Of a DNA stretch of 64,000 bases, positions 20,010 through 29,157 are shown in pieces. Each line of letters begins with the position of its first letter. Position 1 is the stretch's first letter. Made by a program: the position numbers and the translations under genes. The notes beneath the pieces were generated by a model that was not told the origin of the DNA, ran no database searches, and saw only the letters and a program-made list of their open reading frames with translations. Source of the stretch: Niveibacterium microcysteis (GTDB taxonomy: Bacteria > Pseudomonadota > Gammaproteobacteria > Burkholderiales > Rhodocyclaceae); assembly GCF_017161445.1 (NCBI RefSeq), contig NZ_CP071060.1, positions 2,542,001 to 2,606,000 of the forward strand, written 5' to 3'.

Positions 20010-20165
20010 GAATCGTCCGAGGTCGCACGTGACCAGGGCGGGTGTTACTCATCCCTCGCGGCTGTGTGGTTCCAGGATGCCATCGGTGTTCCGACCGAGC
20101 CCTGGGTGCTCACGCGGATCGATGCGCTGGACTGGACTAGACTCGCCTGGGACTGGACGCCCTGA
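20010..20165 (+). pseudogene. Possible C-terminal remnant of the preceding gene
   Basis: These 51 codons are in frame with the 19608 gene, separated only by its TGA. The segment is rich in Trp and acidic residues (AVWFQD, ALDWTRLAWDW), unlike random translation of high-GC DNA. There is no start codon with a ribosome site. A nonsense mutation or sequencing error is the simplest explanation. Confidence 0.35.
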
Positions 20166-20213
20166 TCGCCAGGGCGCCCGACTTTCATCACCGACCGTCC
20201 GCCGAAGACAGCG

Positions 20214-20687
20214 ATGCCTTTCACGCCCTTCCACCTTGGCCCCGGCATCACGCTCAAGCGCGTGGCAGGCCCGCGCATGAGCCTTGCAAGCTTCACCTGC
20301 GCACAGATCCTGATCGACCTGGAACCGGGCATCGGCATGCTACGTGGCGCGAGCGTGCTGCATGGTTATTCGCATACCCTGGCCGGCGCCTTGCTGATCA
20401 CGCTGATCTGTGTCGCCATCAAACGATGGCCGGAACGCGCATTGGGCGTCCGCATCTCAGCCCGCTCGGCGCTGGCCGGGGCCTTGGCCGGCACGCTGAG
20501 CCACCTGCTGCTCGACGGTATCGTGCATCAGGACATTCGGCCATGGTGGCCACTGACCGAGGCCAATCCGCTGCAAGGCGCGTTGTCGTGGGAAGGCACG
20601 GAAGCGCTGTGCTTGGTGCTCGCGTTGCCCGCGCTCTTCTGGATCCCTGAGGGCTGGCGACGCCTGCGAGCGATGCCGTGGCGATGA
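20214..20687 (+). CDS. Membrane-bound metal-dependent hydrolase-like protein (YdjM/DUF457 type)
   Basis: A 157-residue membrane protein. It begins MPFTPFHLGPG, a start typical of YdjM-like and DUF457-type proteins, with conserved His residues in GYSHTLAGALL and LSHLLLDGIVHQDIRPWWP, which could bind metal. Hydrophobic stretches near residues 50-65, 85-105 and 130-145 suggest inner-membrane location. The biochemical role of the family is not established; some members respond to DNA damage. It is followed 34 bases later by a nucleotidase gene. Confidence 0.65.
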   Translation: MPFTPFHLGPGITLKRVAGPRMSLASFTCAQILIDLEPGIGMLRGASVLHGYSHTLAGALLITLICVAIKRWPERALGVRISARSALAGALAGTLSHLLLDGIVHQDIRPWWPLTEANPLQGALSWEGTEALCLVLALPALFWIPEGWRRLRAMPWR

Positions 20688-20721
20688 CGGATCAAGCGAA
20701 CACGAACTGAGAGGCACAGCG

Positions 20722-21630
20722 ATGTCCCCGACCCTTGACGGAAAACTGGTTGTCGCCATTTCCTCGCGCGCGCTTTTCGACCTGGAATCAGAGAACGCGG
20801 TCTTTGAAACGGGTGACGATGGCGCCTATCGGGCCTTGCAGCTCGAACGCCTCGACGATCCCCCGCCGACCGGGGTCGCGTATCCGCTGGTGCAAAAACT
20901 GCTGCGTCTGAACAGCGCGTCGACACAGCCGGTGGAGGTGGTGATCGCGTCGCGCAACGACCCGGTCAGTGGCCTGCGCATCTTCCGCGCCGCCAAACAC
21001 TACGGGCTGTCGATCGAACGCGGCATCTTCACCCGCGGGCGCTCGCCGCACCGCTACCTCGCGCCGCTCAATGCCTCCCTGTTCCTCTCGGCCAATCCGC
21101 AGGACGTGCGTGCAGCCTTGCTCGCTGGCTATCCGGCCGCCCAGGTCTATCCCGCCTCCGCCGCCGATGCGGCGCGCAACCCGGACGAGATCCGCATCGC
21201 CTTCGACGGTGACGCGGTGCTGTTCAGCGATCAGGCCGAACGGGTGTTCAAGGGTGAGAGCCTGGCGCGCTTTGTCGAGCACGAGGTGATCCGCATCAAC
21301 GAGCCGCTGCCAGCGGGACCCTTCAAACCTTTCCTCGCCGCGCTGCATGGCTTGCAGTCGCGTGCGCGCGAAAACACCGTGCAGATTCGTACCGCACTGG
21401 TGACCGCCCGCAGCGCCCCGGCGCATGAGCGCGCGATCCGCACCCTGCTGCACTGGGGCATCGAGGTCGATGAAGCCTGCTTTCTCGGCGGTCTGCCCAA
21501 AGGCCCCTTCCTCAAAGCATTCGAACCGGACTTTTTCTTCGACGACCAGGCGGGCCACTGCGAAAGCGCAGTCAGCGCCGGCCCGACCGGGCAAGTGCTT
21601 TATGGCATCGCCAACGAAACAGACGCCTGA
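20722..21630 (+). CDS. Cytosolic 5'-nucleotidase (NT5C1 family)
   Basis: A 302-residue protein of the cytosolic 5'-nucleotidase family related to eukaryotic NT5C1. Typical segments are LVVAISSRALFDLE near the start, EVVIASRNDPVSGLRIFRA, RGIFTRGRSPHRYLAPLNASLFLS (in parts), RIAFDGDAVLFSDQAERVF, and the C-terminal VDEACFLGGLPKGPFLKAF and DFFFDDQAGH. It should dephosphorylate nucleoside monophosphates. In bacteria this gene is scattered and often accessory. It lies 101 bases before the large GGDEF gene on the same strand; a shared role is possible but unproven. Confidence 0.85.
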   Translation: MSPTLDGKLVVAISSRALFDLESENAVFETGDDGAYRALQLERLDDPPPTGVAYPLVQKLLRLNSASTQPVEVVIASRNDPVSGLRIFRAAKHYGLSIERGIFTRGRSPHRYLAPLNASLFLSANPQDVRAALLAGYPAAQVYPASAADAARNPDEIRIAFDGDAVLFSDQAERVFKGESLARFVEHEVIRINEPLPAGPFKPFLAALHGLQSRARENTVQIRTALVTARSAPAHERAIRTLLHWGIEVDEACFLGGLPKGPFLKAFEPDFFFDDQAGHCESAVSAGPTGQVLYGIANETDA

Positions 21631-21731
21631 CCAAGCAGTCAGCTCAAGCTCGCGCGAGCGCAGTCGTTATCCCTCCCATGCCGAGCAATCTGATGTCCCC
21701 CCAACTCATACGCCACCGCCGCACGTAGCCA

Positions 21732-24710
21732 ATGCTCCGCTCGGCGCACCTACCTTCCGTTTTCCCACCGCAGACCATGCCGACTGATCGCCTCGCCCCT
21801 GAAGGCACATTGACCACCGACGCCCGTCACCCTCAGCTCACCGATACCGTCGAAGCCCTCCTGACGGCCGGACAGTTCGATGCCGCCGAAGGCGCTCTGC
21901 ACCACACGCGAGCGGAAGCATCGGCAGCGCATCGCATCGCGATCGAATTCGGCCAATCCTTGTTCGATCTCGCGCTGGGAAGGCTGCGGCGTGCGCGCGA
22001 CGCCGCCGGGCGCGCCGTCGAGGCCGCCCAAGCGGCGCAAGACCTCACTACCGAAATCAGCGCGCTGGCGGTTCAGTCGCTGGCGAGCGCCCGTATCGGG
22101 CAGCCGGTGGCGTCACTCGAGCTCGCGCTGCTTGCCACCGAACTGGCTGCACGCACGCCATCCGGCCAATGGACGCTGCGCGCCGACATCGCGTTGGCCC
22201 ATGCCTACCTGTGGAACGCCAACGTCGCGATGGCGCGCCGCACCCTCCAGCGGATTGCCGAACGCTCCGCCACCGATCCGGCACTGGCCGCACCGGCCGA
22301 ACTTGCCGAACTGTCTGCCTGGATCGCATACCGAGACTGGATCGATCTGCGCGCGTGGCCGCAAGCCGCACGCCCCGAACTGACCGATGACACACCGACG
22401 CCCGCCGCGGTGCGACCAGGGCCGTCGCCGAAGTGCGTTTTCCCCGGGCAGCAGGCGACGGTAGATTTGATGGCGCGCTTTCAGCTGAGTTTGCGGGCGA
22501 TCAAAGGTGACGCCCCCGACGCCGCTGACGCGACAGGTCACGAGGCTATATCGCGCCGCACTTCCAATAGCCCTGAGGCGCTGCCTGCCTTGCTCGATGC
22601 GCTCATCGGTATCGAGCGCGGGTACCTAAGTCGCAGCACCGATTCGATCCGCGATCACCTCTCAACGGCATGCATTGCTGCCAATGCGCTGGAGAGCGAG
22701 GCGCTGGGCGTGCTCGCGCGTCAGGCCGCTGCATCGGCAATGCGGGCGCTCAACGCCCGGGACGTCGCATTCGAAGTGATGCTTGAACTGACGCAGATCG
22801 AGCAGCAGCGCCTGAACCGCGACCTGAGTGAGCGCCGACTCGCGGCCACCACCCTGATCGAAGCGCGCACGAACGCGCAGGCCAACCGGGCGCTGCGGGC
22901 ACATACGCTCGAACTCGAAAAGCTCGCCTATGAAGACAGCCTGACCGGCGTTGCCAACAAGCGCCGCTTCGAGGACAGCATCGGTGAATGGCTCGCACAG
23001 GCGCACGACGCAGGTGAGCCGTTCTCGGTCGCGCTGATCGATCTGGACCGCTTCAAACAGATCAATGATGTGTTTGGCCATGAGATGGGCGATCTGGTCC
23101 TCAAGGAAGTTGGGGCGGTGCTTTGCGCCAATGTGCGCGAGCGCGATCTCGCCGCCCGTATCGGCGGCGACGAGTTCGCCCTGCTCTTTCGCGGCACGAC
23201 GGATGAAGTGGCACGTCTCATCTGCGACCGCATCGAAGCGCAGGTGCGTAGCCGCGACTGGGCGAAGGTCAGGACCGGCCTACGCGTGAGCCTCTCCATC
23301 GGCGTCGCCGAGGCCCAGTCGGCTGACAATCCGAAGTCCTTCCTCAAGCACGCGGACGAAGACATGTACCAGCGCAAGCGCGCTCGCAAGCACCTGTATG
23401 GCGCCTACCGCGACCGCGACGAAGAGGCTGTTTCGCCGATCCAGATCGAGAGCGTGGCCCGCCGGCTTCAGGCAGCCGAGACCGTGACGATACTGGTCGG
23501 CTCCGGATACGCAATCAGTCAGAACGGCCTGGCCCGCGGAGAGAACTTCTACGCTTGGCGGAGCGCAGACCGCAAGCGCTTTGCCAGTGCGGCCGCATTT
23601 CACGCTGACCCGACCGGCTTTCTGGCACATTGGAACGGTCTGCGCACCGAACTTAAGCAACACCCGATACCCGCGCTCTTCAGCGAGGTCCAAAAGCTCT
23701 ATCGCACACTGGGCTGCCCATGGATCATGACCGAGCGCACCGACGAATGGCTGCAGCGCGCAGGGGTGCCTGCGCCGATTGAACTCTTCGGTTCCCTTTT
23801 CAAGGATTCCTGCGGCGAATGTGGCGCACCGCTGAGCGACAGTGCGACTACATGCCACCATTGCAGACGCTACGCGCCGTGCCGCAGACCGGCGATCACG
23901 CTGCTCGATGAACTTCCTTATGACATGGCCCTGAACGAGGCGCAACTGCGGGCAAAGCGCTCTGACGTTATCTTGGTGGTGGAAAGTGATATGACGCTCA
24001 CCCCGACGCGGTCTCTGATCGAGAAGGCTCGGTCGCGCGGCGCGATCATCGTGATGCTCGGCTCCGGGCCGCGGGCGAGCATGGATCTAGTCGATGAGTG
24101 TGTGCTCGGGGGCTCGATGCACGTCGTGAAGCGCCTGGCCGAGCGCCTCGCGCGGCCGGCGGCTCCGATGCCATCCCTTGGACAACTGAGTTCCAACGGG
24201 GCCGCTGCACACGCTTTCCTGGTGGGATACGGCAAGGATCATGCAGGCCGCTCGCTCCAGCGCATCCTGGAGATGTCGGACCTTGACTACTGCACCGCAC
24301 CGGACCTGGCGGGATGGCAGTTTCCGCTGCCTCGAAAGGGGCGCAATTGCCCCTTGGGCCCGGCACCGACGCCGGAAGACTTCGCGATCTTCGCGCAGGA
24401 CGCCGCGGTCATCGACGCCATGCGACGCTCGTTTGCACGCACGCTGGCGGTACTTGGCCTCGATTGGGTCGAAGGCGAAGTGTGCAAAGCCGGCAACTGG
24501 GAGCGCCGCTTCGACTGGTGGGCCAACCGCAGCGGCGATCACGACTACCGTATCTCGCGGATGATTGAGTCGCTCTCCCTGGTCGGTCTGAAAGCGGAAG
24601 CGAGCGCCGTCGTACGCTTCATGGAACAGGAGTTGCCGAACCACCGCTACCACGACGCCGCGACAACGCTCTGGCACTGGAAGGACGCATTGGTCGTGGA
24701 TGTCCGGTAG
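21732..24710 (+). CDS. Large GGDEF - degenerate sirtuin - OGFr-like fusion protein
   Basis: A 992-residue protein with four parts. Residues 1-about 390 are helical repeats resembling TPRs. A diguanylate cyclase domain follows (about 398-565): DSLTGVANKRRFEDS, an intact GGDEF at 478-482 and an RxxD inhibitory site (RERD) five residues before it, so c-di-GMP synthesis is likely. Residues about 584-805 look like a sirtuin: VGSGYAISQN, zinc cysteines C694, C697, C708 and C711, then PAITLLDELPYD and a final NAD-fold segment. Two catalytic residues are lost: TERTD (R669 for Asn) and ELFGS (F686 for His). Residues about 824-985 resemble the opioid growth factor receptor conserved region (QFPLPRKG; DYRISRMIESLSLVGL; VVRFMEQE). 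No signal peptide or membrane segment is seen. The start could also be ATG 21777. Function is unknown; domain calls are by eye. Confidence 0.8.
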   Translation: MLRSAHLPSVFPPQTMPTDRLAPEGTLTTDARHPQLTDTVEALLTAGQFDAAEGALHHTRAEASAAHRIAIEFGQSLFDLALGRLRRARDAAGRAVEAAQAAQDLTTEISALAVQSLASARIGQPVASLELALLATELAARTPSGQWTLRADIALAHAYLWNANVAMARRTLQRIAERSATDPALAAPAELAELSAWIAYRDWIDLRAWPQAARPELTDDTPTPAAVRPGPSPKCVFPGQQATVDLMARFQLSLRAIKGDAPDAADATGHEAISRRTSNSPEALPALLDALIGIERGYLSRSTDSIRDHLSTACIAANALESEALGVLARQAAASAMRALNARDVAFEVMLELTQIEQQRLNRDLSERRLAATTLIEARTNAQANRALRAHTLELEKLAYEDSLTGVANKRRFEDSIGEWLAQAHDAGEPFSVALIDLDRFKQINDVFGHEMGDLVLKEVGAVLCANVRERDLAARIGGDEFALLFRGTTDEVARLICDRIEAQVRSRDWAKVRTGLRVSLSIGVAEAQSADNPKSFLKHADEDMYQRKRARKHLYGAYRDRDEEAVSPIQIESVARRLQAAETVTILVGSGYAISQNGLARGENFYAWRSADRKRFASAAAFHADPTGFLAHWNGLRTELKQHPIPALFSEVQKLYRTLGCPWIMTERTDEWLQRAGVPAPIELFGSLFKDSCGECGAPLSDSATTCHHCRRYAPCRRPAITLLDELPYDMALNEAQLRAKRSDVILVVESDMTLTPTRSLIEKARSRGAIIVMLGSGPRASMDLVDECVLGGSMHVVKRLAERLARPAAPMPSLGQLSSNGAAAHAFLVGYGKDHAGRSLQRILEMSDLDYCTAPDLAGWQFPLPRKGRNCPLGPAPTPEDFAIFAQDAAVIDAMRRSFARTLAVLGLDWVEGEVCKAGNWERRFDWWANRSGDHDYRISRMIESLSLVGLKAEASAVVRFMEQELPNHRYHDAATTLWHWKDALVVDVR

Positions 24711-24773
24711 GCGTCTGCACTCACTACGCATAACAAGGGCATTACGAGGTCGCTCTGGCTTCAACTCGCGCTC

Positions 24774-25127
24774 ATGGGCGTCCTGTTCGTCGGGGCGTTC
24801 CTGCGCTTCATTGGTCAGACATCCTTTGGTCTAGCGCTCTGGTTCGCGCTGATCGCGGGCTTCCTCCCGTCCGGTTGGCAGTTCTTGGGGCGCTACTTTT
24901 CTCCGAGCGGTGGCTACTACTCACCACTGATGCGGTGGATCAAATTCGCTGTCCAAGCATTCGCAGTAGGGCTCATCGGCGTCGTGGTGGGACCCATCAT
25001 CCTGCTCGCGCATCTGGCGCGATTTCCGCACCGTGCGCAGCGCGAAGAATGCCCTGGCCCATCACACGCAGGCGGACTGATATCTCGTGGGGCCGGAGTC
25101 GGCCCCCGTCCTCGGCAAGTAGAGTGA
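24774..25127 (+). CDS. Small hypothetical membrane protein
   Basis: A 117-residue frame with hydrophobic stretches at about residues 2-33 (MGVLFVGAFLRFIGQ onward) and 58-82 (VQAFAVGLIGVVVGPIILLA), so it probably spans the inner membrane two or three times. The C-terminal 35 residues are low in hydrophobicity and Pro/Gly-rich and may be chance coding. No ribosome site is obvious, and the frame is open upstream without a good start. No family is recognised. The gap from here to 25382 holds no gene I can support. Confidence 0.45.
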   Translation: MGVLFVGAFLRFIGQTSFGLALWFALIAGFLPSGWQFLGRYFSPSGGYYSPLMRWIKFAVQAFAVGLIGVVVGPIILLAHLARFPHRAQREECPGPSHAGGLISRGAGVGPRPRQVE

Positions 25128-25382
25128 CGTCACAAAACCGTATCGGACTCAGTCCGGGCACGATATGGCGTTCATCATTGCGGATCGCACCCAAGCGATA
25201 ATATTAAAGTTATCTGTGTCGCGGTTGGCAGACCCCAAGTTGGCGAGTCGGGCACCCGAGGAAGCGTAAACTCCCGCCGCTTCTTCTGCCGAGAGGCATC
25301 ACCAAAGACCTTCATTGTGTCCGGGGGACCATGGCCTCCCGGGAACCATCTGCCTCTCTCGTATGAACCTTCTGACGTCACC

Positions 25383-26672
25383 ATGACCCCTAGCGAGCCT
25401 CGATTCAAACCGACCAATTTCCCGCCGACTGACGAGCAGTTGGCGATCCAGACGCACCGAGAACGGAAAGTGGTTGTGGTAGCGGACGCAGGTGCAGCGA
25501 AGACCACGACCTTGGCGCTGCGACTCGCAGAGTCGCTGCGGCGCCAGGTCGCGCCAGAGCATCTGCTCGGTCTGACCTTTTCGGATGAGGCAGCCGCAGT
25601 GCTGCGTGGCCGTCTCGAGGAAATCGGCGTCGCTCCGACGCTCGCCCGGCATGTTCGGATCCAGACGTTCCGTGCTTTCGCCCTTCAGGTGCTCGCTGAC
25701 CAATTCAACGATCGCGCGCCGGTTCGTGATCGGCCAGAGGAGTTGGCTCCCATGGTTCGCGAAGCGGTTCGCCACGTGCGCCGGCGTGCGGAGGCAAGAT
25801 GTGTCGCAATCAGTTCGGCGCTACCCGAATACAACGCTCAGATCGCCGAGTTCCTCGAGATCTCCCAATTCCTGAAGGCGCAGATGTATGGGCTCAATGA
25901 CGCTGATGAAGAGAACGCCGAACCCATTGAGGAGCACGCGCGCGAGCGTGACATCGATCCGTTCCTGTTGAGACTGCACGTTGAGGTAGAGCGCCAGCGC
26001 CGTCTCGTCGATGTGATTTGGCGGACATCTGAGGACGCCGTCTTCGATTTGGTTCGTCTACTCGATCAGTCCGCGTCCAGCGCCCTGCCAGCGTTCCGCG
26101 TCATCGTCATCGACGAGATGCAGGACATGAACCCGATCACCGCCCGATTGGTCGAGCACATGGAGCGCGCACCGCGCACCTTCATCACGGCGGCTGGTGA
26201 CTTCGATCAGGTCATTCATAGCCGTCGCGGTGCGACCGTCGACTTCGTCATGTCATTAGTGAATGCCGCTGGCGTCGAGCGAATGCGACTGAGCAAGACG
26301 TTCCGTCATGGGCCTGCGATGACCCACGCTACCGCGTACAAGAAGACAACGCCCACGGAGTCAGGGCGCGTCGTTCGCGCCGACATCTGGGTACGCGAAT
26401 ACGTGGCATCCAACCCGGCGACTGCTGCCCCACACGTTGTGAAGGCGATCAGGGCTTGGCGCAAGAGTGACGAGGCAAACAGATCGGAGGACCAGGCTGT
26501 CATCCTGCGCAGTCCGCATCTGTCGATTGAAATCGAGAGCGCGCTGATGACCGAGGGTATCGCGTACCGCTGCGAGGGATTCGACTCTTACTTGGTCAGA
26601 CCCGAGACACTCGTGCTGCGTGGCATCGTGGCTTATGCGCTCAAGGCCCCCAACTTGTTGAGGATCACCTAA
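25383..26672 (+). pseudogene. UvrD/Rep-like helicase truncated by an IS21 element
   Basis: The N-terminal half (about 424 native residues) of a superfamily I helicase. Visible motifs: QLAIQTHRERKVVVVADAGAAKTTTLALR (Q motif and Walker A region, read in parts), VIVIDEMQDMNP (Walker B), GDFDQVIHSRRGA (motif III) and LSKTFRHGPAM (motif IV). The usual GxGKT is AGAAKT, with Ala in place of the Gly before Lys. The gene is cut at 26655 by the insertion element; the last three codons (RIT) and stop come from the element. Motifs V and VI are missing, and the sequence right of the element does not continue the gene. I start it at ATG 25383; the frame extends to 25317. Non-functional unless the remnant has another role. 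Confidence 0.82.
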
Positions 26673-26682
26673 AACTGACCCA
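26656..26682 (+). repeat. Left terminal inverted repeat of the IS21 element
   Basis: Begins TGTTGAGGATCACC and ends AAAACTGACCCA. It matches the reverse complement of 29131-29157 except at one base (T versus A after ATCACC). Confidence 0.93.
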
Positions 26683-26716
26683 GCGCGATCATTGAAAATT
26701 GACCCACCCTGCAAGG

Positions 26717-27547
26717 CTACCCGAGGGGGCCTTGGTCTGTGAAAGTCAGTTGTTCCTGCGGTTCGGTTTTTCCTCCTTTTCGTTTCTTGGATGATGCGGC
26801 GCGAAGTGCGTCAGCGGTGGTTGTGCTGTGCCGGAAGCGCCAGGAATCGTTGCCCGTCTCCACGATGTGGCAGTGATGGGTGAGGCGATCGAGGAGCGCC
26901 GTGGTCATCTTCGCGTCGCCGAACACGGAGCCCCACTCGGAAAAGCTGAGGTTGGTGGTGATCACAACGCTGGTGTGCTCGTAGAGCTTGCTCAGCAGGT
27001 GAAATAGCAAGGCGCCACCCGCCTGGCTAAACGGCAGATAGCCGAGCTCATCGAGGATCAGCATGTCGGCGTACATCAGCCGATGCGCGATCTGTCCGGC
27101 CTTGCCGGCTGCCTTCTCCTGTTCGAGCGCGTTCACCAACTCAATCGTGGCGTGAAAGCGCACCCGCTTGCCGTGTCGCTGCACCGCTTCCACGCCGAGC
27201 GCGGTAGCCAGATGCGTCTTGCCGGTGCCGGGACCGCCAATGAACACCACGTTGTGCGCGGCTTCGGTGAAGGCCGTGGTGTGCAGCGTATCGAAGAGGG
27301 CTTGGTCGACGCGTGCGGCCGCAAAATCAAAGCCCGCCCGATCGCGATGCGCCGGGAAGCGCGCCGCACTCATCTGATAGGCGATCGAACGCACCGTGCG
27401 TTCGGCCGTTTCAGCTTCGAGCAGTTGTTCGATGAGCGCCTCGGGGCCGAGCGCAGCATGCTGGCAGCGGGCCAGCAGTTCCGGCCAGTTGGCCGCCATG
27501 CCATGGAGTTTGAGCGCCTTCAGGCGCATCACAATCGCGTTGCTCAT
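26717..27547 (-). CDS. istB: IS21 helper ATPase IstB
   Basis: A 276-residue DnaC-like AAA+ ATPase that helps the IstA transposase choose and capture targets. Walker A is [13 protein letters not shown], Walker B is [13 protein letters not shown], and sensor 1 is [12 protein letters not shown]. The start overlaps the istA stop by 4 bases (ATGA), the normal translational coupling in IS21 elements. The C-terminal tail (residues about 245-276) is basic and then acidic, as in relatives. Confidence 0.95.
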   Translation of the reverse strand: MSNAIVMRLKALKLHGMAANWPELLARCQHAALGPEALIEQLLEAETAERTVRSIAYQMSAARFPAHRDRAGFDFAAARVDQALFDTLHTTAFTEAAHNVVFIGGPGTGKTHLATALGVEAVQRHGKRVRFHATIELVNALEQEKAAGKAGQIAHRLMYADMLILDELGYLPFSQAGGALLFHLLSKLYEHTSVVITTNLSFSEWGSVFGDAKMTTALLDRLTHHCHIVETGNDSWRFRHSTTTADALRAASSKKRKGGKTEPQEQLTFTDQGPLG

Positions 27548-29052
27548 TGCAGCCCTCCGCGCAGTCGGTCGTAGCGATCCACATCGGCCCGCGGCTCCTC
27601 GCTGAGGGTCAGCACCAAGGCGGCGGTTGATACATGCTTGGGCGTGCCCTCCTTGAGCCGCGCGAGCACGTTGAGGACATGCTCGGCGCTGGGGCGGCCG
27701 GCCTCCAGCGCGAGTTCGGCCGCGACCAGCACGGCGTCGAGCCCATGGATCGGCACGGCCGCGAGCACCTGCGCCATCACGCGATCTCCCCCGGCGTGGC
27801 GCAGCAGGTGACGCTGCAGGCGCTGCAGCGCCTCGGGCATGACGCGAAACGGTGCGCCGTTGCGCAACGCACCGGGTTTGGTCTGCACCAGGTCGATGTA
27901 GTGACGCCAGTCGTAGCGCGTCTGATCGCGCTCGAAACAGCGCGGATGACGCGCGACTTCGATGCCACCTTCGGCGATCAGCGCGAGCTCTTCCGGATAG
28001 ATGCGCAGGCTCAACACGGCATTCACGTGTGCGGTCGGCACGCTATAGCGATTGCGCTGGAAATGAATCAGCGCGGTGTGCGAGACGCGTACCGGGTGTT
28101 CGATGTAGCCATCGAAACGTTGGGCGAGCGGCAGCAACTGGGCGCGCTCATCCTGCAGCACGTCGGCGACAGTCAGCAGCGGCCAGTCCGGATGCGCAGT
28201 GTCTTCCCAGCTCTGGCGACAACGCGAGGCGAGCCAGTCGTTCAGGTGCGCCAGATCCGGCCAGCGCTGCTCGGCCGCCTCGCGCCAGATCGTGCGTCGC
28301 TGATCCTGGACGTTCTTCTCGACAATCCCTTTCTCCCAACCGCTGGCGCGGTTGCAGAACTCGGGCTCGAACAGGTAGTGCGAACACATCGCGGCGAAGC
28401 GTGCATTCACCGCACGCGCTTTGCCGACGCCGACCTTATCGACAGCCGTTTTCATGTTGTCGTAGATGCCGCGCCGCGGCACACCACCGAAGGCGCCAAA
28501 CGCGCGTGCATGCGCATCGAACAACATCTCATGGCTCTGGCTCGGGTAGGCGCTAAGCCAGAACGCACGCGAGGCGGCAAGCTTGGTATGCGCGACTTCC
28601 AGGCGCCGACGCAGGCCGCCGATGAAGACGTACTCGCAACTCCAGTCGAACTGGAAGGCTTCCCCGAGTTCGAAGGCGAGCGGCACAAACGCCGCACGCC
28701 GGGGCGCGGCCGCCTGCGCTTCGCGCCAGCGGCGCACCCATACCACCACGCGCGGGTAGCTGCCGCAATAGCCCAACGCCTGGATCTGCTCGAAAAGCGC
28801 TTTGGCCGTACGACGCTCGCGCACCGGTCGATGCGCATCGGCGCGCAGCGCCGCTTCCAATTGCTCGGCCCACGGCGCGACCACGCTGGGGCGCTCGCGC
28901 TTCGCGTACCTCGGTTCGGTTACGCCCTCCTGGCGCAACCACTCACGCACGGTGTTGCGCGACAACCCCGTGCGACGACTCACCTCGCGGATGGACAGTC
29001 CATCGCGCAAATGCAGCCGCCTGATCTTGGCCAACATGCCCACGCTGATCAC
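27544..29052 (-). CDS. istA: IS21 transposase IstA
   Basis: A 502-residue DDE transposase. The N-terminal helix-turn-helix reads [30 protein letters not shown] (in parts, residues 9-40). The RNase H-like catalytic core follows with [20 protein letters not shown] near residue 137 and IYDNMKTAV near 200; a beta-barrel and C-terminal region complete the protein. Length is normal and no frameshift is seen, so the element could still be active. Confidence 0.95.
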   Translation of the reverse strand: MISVGMLAKIRRLHLRDGLSIREVSRRTGLSRNTVREWLRQEGVTEPRYAKRERPSVVAPWAEQLEAALRADAHRPVRERRTAKALFEQIQALGYCGSYPRVVVWVRRWREAQAAAPRRAAFVPLAFELGEAFQFDWSCEYVFIGGLRRRLEVAHTKLAASRAFWLSAYPSQSHEMLFDAHARAFGAFGGVPRRGIYDNMKTAVDKVGVGKARAVNARFAAMCSHYLFEPEFCNRASGWEKGIVEKNVQDQRRTIWREAAEQRWPDLAHLNDWLASRCRQSWEDTAHPDWPLLTVADVLQDERAQLLPLAQRFDGYIEHPVRVSHTALIHFQRNRYSVPTAHVNAVLSLRIYPEELALIAEGGIEVARHPRCFERDQTRYDWRHYIDLVQTKPGALRNGAPFRVMPEALQRLQRHLLRHAGGDRVMAQVLAAVPIHGLDAVLVAAELALEAGRPSAEHVLNVLARLKEGTPKHVSTAALVLTLSEEPRADVDRYDRLRGGLQ

Positions 29053-29130
29053 TCCTGTTTCCCCCGCTCAGCTCAGAGCGGGACAGTGTCTCTACGTGGG
29101 TCAGTTTTCGGCGATCGCGGACCCTATAAG

Positions 29131-29157
29131 TGGGTCAGTTTTTGGTGATCCTCAACA
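29131..29157 (-). repeat. Right terminal inverted repeat of the IS21 element
   Basis: The plus strand reads TGGGTCAGTTTTT and ends GGTGATCCTCAACA; it pairs with 26656-26682 with one mismatch. The next bases (CCTAGACGG) belong to the flank. Confidence 0.93.

Larger units (their letters stand above)
26656..29157 (-). mobile_element. IS21-family insertion sequence (complete)
   Basis: A 2502-bp element with istA and istB on the minus strand. Both ends begin TGTTGAGGATCACC on the outward side and share a 27-base terminal inverted repeat with one mismatch. A second copy of the AAAAYTGACCCA core lies inside each end (26695-26706 and 29097-29108), as is usual for IS21 transposase sites. Both genes are intact. 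I see no target-site duplication: the left flank ends CAACT and the right begins CCTAG. It interrupts the UvrD-like helicase. Confidence 0.93.

Noticed and set aside
26656-29157. Target-site duplication of the IS21 element
   Set aside because: Flanks CAACT and CCTAG do not match over the 4-8 bases expected.
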